DNA from: Piromyces finnis
Taxonomy: Eukaryota > Neocallimastigomycota > Neocallimastigomycetes > Neocallimastigales > Neocallimastigaceae
Direction: 5' to 3'
Length of the DNA: 64,000 bases
NCBI GenBank assembly: GCA_002104945.1
Contig: MCFH01000021.1
Location: forward strand, 620,001-684,000
Shown: positions 60,935 to 64,000 of the stretch, one piece after another
Layout of the letters: every line of letters starts with the position of its first letter
Numbering within the stretch: position 1 is the first letter of the stretch
Program-made: the position numbers and the translations under genes
The notes under the pieces: model-generated
What the model was told of the DNA's origin: nothing
The model's database searches: none
The model's input: the letters and a program-made list of their open reading frames with translations, nothing else

Positions 60935-62160
60935 ATGGATAGAGGAAAAAGACTTAAAATGAAGTTAAATAAAGATAAATTAAAGAAACAATTACAAAAG
61001 AGTCAGGAATTAAAAACAACCATTCAACAAAATTCTTCCAATAATAAAAAAGAAAAGTCAAAAATTAACAAAGCATTAGTAAAGAAAATTGTTGAACAAG
61101 AAAATAAAAAGAAAGAAATTTCTAATAGTGATAATTTGACACCCTTACAACAAAAATTTAAAAAGAAGTTAGCAGGAGCACAATTTCGTTGGATTAATGA
61201 ACAATTATATACACTTGATTCTAAACATGCTTATAAATTAATAAATGATAAGCCTGAATTATTTACAATTGTAAGTTAAAATTTTAATTTTTCCTGTTTA
61301 AATATAAATATATATTTTCCATGTTATTATTAATGATTAATTTTAAAATATATATATTTTTTATATATTTATACCATTATGTTATTTATATTTAATACGG
61401 CGGATAAATAATTATTTAATATATTATATAATATAAATATATACAATTTTAAATGGCAAAAATAATGAATATTAGTATCATGAAGGTTTTCGTTCTCAAG
61501 TAGAATCATGGCCTTCAAACCCAGTTGATATTTTTATACAAAAAATAAAACAAAAGAAAGGACCTATTGTTGTAGCTGATATGGGTTGTGGCGATGCTAA
61601 AATTGCTCAAACTTTTGAAAATGACGAGCAAAAAACTATTCATTCTTTTGATTTAATTTCTGAAAACAAATATGTAACTGCTTGTGATATATCAAAGACA
61701 CCTTTAAAAAAAAATTCAGTAGACATTGTTATATTTTGTTTATCACTTATGGGAATTAACTTTATACAATTTTTAAATGAAGCATATCGTATATTAAAGC
61801 CAGGGTAAATAGTCTTATTATTTTACTTTATTAAATATTTTATAGTAATACTTTAATAATAAACAAAATACTTATTTGTTAAAATATATTTTATTTATTT
61901 AATAAATAAAAAAAAAAAAAAAAATTAGAGGTGAATTAAAAATAGCTGAAGTTGTAAGTCGATTTACAGATATGAAAGAATTTATTGCAACATTAAATGA
62001 TATGGGATTTAAATTAATGAAGAAAAATGATAAGAATAAAATGTTTGTTTTATTTGAATTTAAAAAGTTAGAAAAGAAAGAAGTTCAATCAAAAAAGAAT
62101 ATAAACAAAGATGAAAGTGAAAAAGTTTTATTAAAACCATGTTTATATAAAAAGCGTTAA
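60935..62160 (+). CDS. RRP8: 25S rRNA (adenine-N1) methyltransferase Rrp8
   Basis: Nucleolar SAM-dependent enzyme; the yeast protein makes m1A in helix 25.1 of 25S rRNA and helps early pre-rRNA cleavage. Three exons (60935-61270, 61476-61804, 61929-62160), GT-AG, 298 residues. Residues 1-75: very basic nucleolar-type tail. LTPLQQKFKKKLAGAQFRWINEQLYT is the conserved Rrp8 entry; exon 2 begins YHEGFRSQVESWPSNPVD. The SAM site is VADMGCGDAKIA, followed by DLISENKYVTACDISKTPL, VIFCLSLMG and YRILKPGGELKIAEV. It ends KMFVLFEFKK plus a basic tail. Shorter than the yeast protein (about 390) mainly in the N-terminal part. It converges with the PRPP synthetase gene. Confidence 0.95.
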
Positions 62161-63393
62161 TTAAAATGATACCTTTTTAGAATAATTGTATTGTTATAAG
62201 ATATAGAATTAATAATATAAATGTAGTTAATTTTAATTACTAATTATCCTTATTTTTTAAAAATATTAATATACTATTAATTTAATAAATTTCTTTGATG
62301 TAATAATATAAATGTAATGATTATTCAATAAAACCATTAATATTTAAACTTTTTTTTTTGGCTAATAACAATGTTTTTTTTTTTTTTTTTTGAACTTTTA
62401 ATGAAATTTGATGAATGTATTATAAAAAAATTTTTTAAAATTAAAAATTTAAAAAAAAAAAAAAAAAAAGAATAATGTATATAACGTATTTTAGTAATTT
62501 TAATTAAAAGAATGAAAAAGTAACAAGATCAAAATCCAATTTATCGGGAGACAAATTATAACAGATTATGGTTGCCCTAACCAAAATATATTAAAAAGTT
62601 TACGTTAACTGTCAAAAATATATATATATATTTAGCTAAAGTTTCTGGTTTAGTTTTATTAAAACATTTTGATTCATAAGGAAATTTAAGTTTTTTTTTT
62701 TTTTTTTTTTTTTGAGTAAATTAAAATGCTTATTCATATTTAGAATTATAATTATCATCTTCATATTTAATACCAATATTACCATTATTGTTATTTTTTC
62801 TATTTCTAAAATTAATAAATCTTAAATATTAATAATACATAATAATTTAAAAAAAAAATATTTTATTTTAGACTTAAATTATAATTTTAATTTTTTTTTT
62901 TTATTTAATTTTATTTTATTTTATTTTATATAAATAACATTTTTAATTATTATTTCTTTAAAACTTTTTTTTTTTAAAAAAATTAACATCTATTTAATAA
63001 AATCATCATTTAGATTTTTAATAATTTAAATATATATTGGAGTTTTTTTTTTTTTTTTTTTTTTTTTTGATTTTGTAGGTTTAAATTAAAAGATAAATTA
63101 AAAAATTTTTATAATTTTATTTTATATATATTCTTTATAAATTTGATTAGTATTCATATATTTTACTGAAATATTTAATTTTTCTATGAATTATTTAATT
63201 ATTAATTTTTGTTTGTTAATTATATTAAAATACTGATTTCTTTATTGAAGCTCAATTATTTTCTTCTTTTTCTTTTTTTATAAAGTTCATCTTGTAGTCT
63301 TATAATTTCTAAATTTTCTTTTAAATTATAACTAAATTTGTTCTTCATTCATGGTAATTTGTTTTTATTTTATGGAATAATAAATTAATTAAA
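62161..63393. other. Intergenic between convergent RRP8 and PRPP synthetase genes
   Basis: 1.2 kb with many A/T runs (T-runs near 62693-62713 and 63042-63068). On the minus strand there is a possible orphan terminal exon at 62806-62730 and a 30-codon ORF from about 63349, neither assigned to a gene. Confidence 0.5.
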
Positions 63394-64000
63394 TTAGTAT
63401 TCCCAGTTGTGTGAATCACCGTAGAGGAAGGAAACACTTTCACCATTATGAATTCTTCTTATTACTTCAGCGAACATAGAAGCGAAATCAAGAACCTTAA
63501 TTTTTGGACATTTTTCAACATGTTCTTCTTGTGGAATAGTGTTACCAACGATAACTTCATCAATGAAACTTTCATTAAGAAGGGTAAGAGCATCACCAGA
63601 TAAAATGGCGTGTGGAGCTACAGCGTAAATTCTCTTAGCACCTTGTTCATGTAAAAGCTTAGCAGCCTTAGTAATAGTATTAGCAGTATCAACAATATCA
63701 TCAAATAAAATACAAGTTTTGTCCTTAACATTACCAACAAGTTGCATATTATCCTTGTTCTTACGATCTTTGTGAATTAAACCAATAGAGGTGTTAAGAA
63801 TTTCACTAAGAGCAGTAGCTCTCTTGGCACCTCCAGCATCTGGAGAAACAATGATAGCATCCTTGTAATCTGGAATGTTATCTCTGATATATTTAGCAAT
63901 TAAAGGTTGACTAGTTAAATTATCAACTGGAATATCAAAGAAACCTTGGAATTGTGGATCATGAAGATCAAGAGTAATGATTTGATCAGCACCTATCATT
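63394..64000 (-). CDS. Ribose-phosphate pyrophosphokinase (PRPP synthetase), C-terminal part
   Basis: Makes phosphoribosyl pyrophosphate from ribose 5-phosphate and ATP for purine, pyrimidine, His, Trp and NAD synthesis in the cytosol. The window holds the last 201 residues; the usual length is about 315-320, so the first 110-120 residues lie beyond the right edge and the Met at 63999 is probably internal. Seen: GADQIITLDLHDPQFQGFFD, VSPDAGGAKRATAL, the flexible-loop basic motif HKDRKN, the PRPP-binding loop ILFDDIVDTANTITKA, VGNTIPQEEH, and RRIHNGESVSFLYG before the stop. No intron in this part. Codons are noticeably richer in C and G than flanking genes, as for highly expressed genes. Confidence 0.97.
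   Translation of the reverse strand, partial: MIGADQIITLDLHDPQFQGFFDIPVDNLTSQPLIAKYIRDNIPDYKDAIIVSPDAGGAKRATALSEILNTSIGLIHKDRKNKDNMQLVGNVKDKTCILFDDIVDTANTITKAAKLLHEQGAKRIYAVAPHAILSGDALTLLNESFIDEVIVGNTIPQEEHVEKCPKIKVLDFASMFAEVIRRIHNGESVSFLYGDSHNWEY

Overview
The window is nuclear DNA of an anaerobic gut fungus (Neocallimastigomycota). Intergenic DNA is extremely AT-rich and full of homopolymers and ATT/TAA runs. Introns are short, AT-rich and GT-AG. Proteins carry long Asn tracts. Two secreted xylanases (GH11 and GH10) end in fungal CBM1 domains, and the GH11 has the long Thr/Pro/Ser/Lys repeat linker typical of this group. Genus cannot be set from sequence alone.

Layout. 1-3088: AT-rich, no supported gene. 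3089-4905 (+): DHA2-type major facilitator transporter with one apparent frame break near its N-terminus. 5418-18260: a pile of non-LTR (LINE) retrotransposons, namely copy 1 (5526-11249, nearly intact), copy 2 (11285-13857, internally deleted), stacked 3' ends, a second LINE family (14552-16391) and two rearranged fragments. 18260-24233: an AT-rich desert with a decayed LINE and one tiny ORF. 24234-26195 (+): GH11 xylanase-CBM1. 26700-33133: an old LINE interrupted by LINE copy 3 (27054-32758), which has a complete 1508-codon reading frame. 33134-35160: LINE fossil and AT-rich DNA. 35209-35975 (+): LSM7, spliced. 36578-43260 (-): NUP98-NUP96 precursor, five exons. 43713-47751 (-): twelve-exon nuclear protein with PIP-box-like and SIM-like motifs. 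50613-51809 (+): GH10 xylanase-CBM1. 52541-55414 (+): thirteen-exon KAR5/Tht1 nuclear-fusion protein. 57210-60541 (+): WDR44-like WD40 protein. 60935-62160 (+): RRP8 rRNA methyltransferase. 63394-64000 (-): C-terminal part of ribose-phosphate pyrophosphokinase, cut by the window edge.

How it fits together. Housekeeping genes (RNA decay/splicing, nuclear pore, rRNA modification, PRPP synthesis, karyogamy) are mostly spliced, whereas the two xylanases and the transporter are single-exon, consistent with the accepted idea that this phylum gained many carbohydrate-active enzymes by transfer from bacteria. Both xylanases have a very similar palindrome centred on CACTGGT just upstream of the start codon.

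The most unusual content is the LINE family. It has 124-bp tandem 5' monomers, each able to fold into three hairpins with covarying stems, and a long hairpin whose loop holds the stop codon. All four recognisable monomer-bearing 5' ends abut the 3' part of another copy of the same family. Three of these junctions are proven nested insertions flanked by 12-bp target-site duplications. Exon structures were built by hand from GT-AG signals and frame continuity; every multi-exon model for which I give a protein length closes with a total divisible by three.
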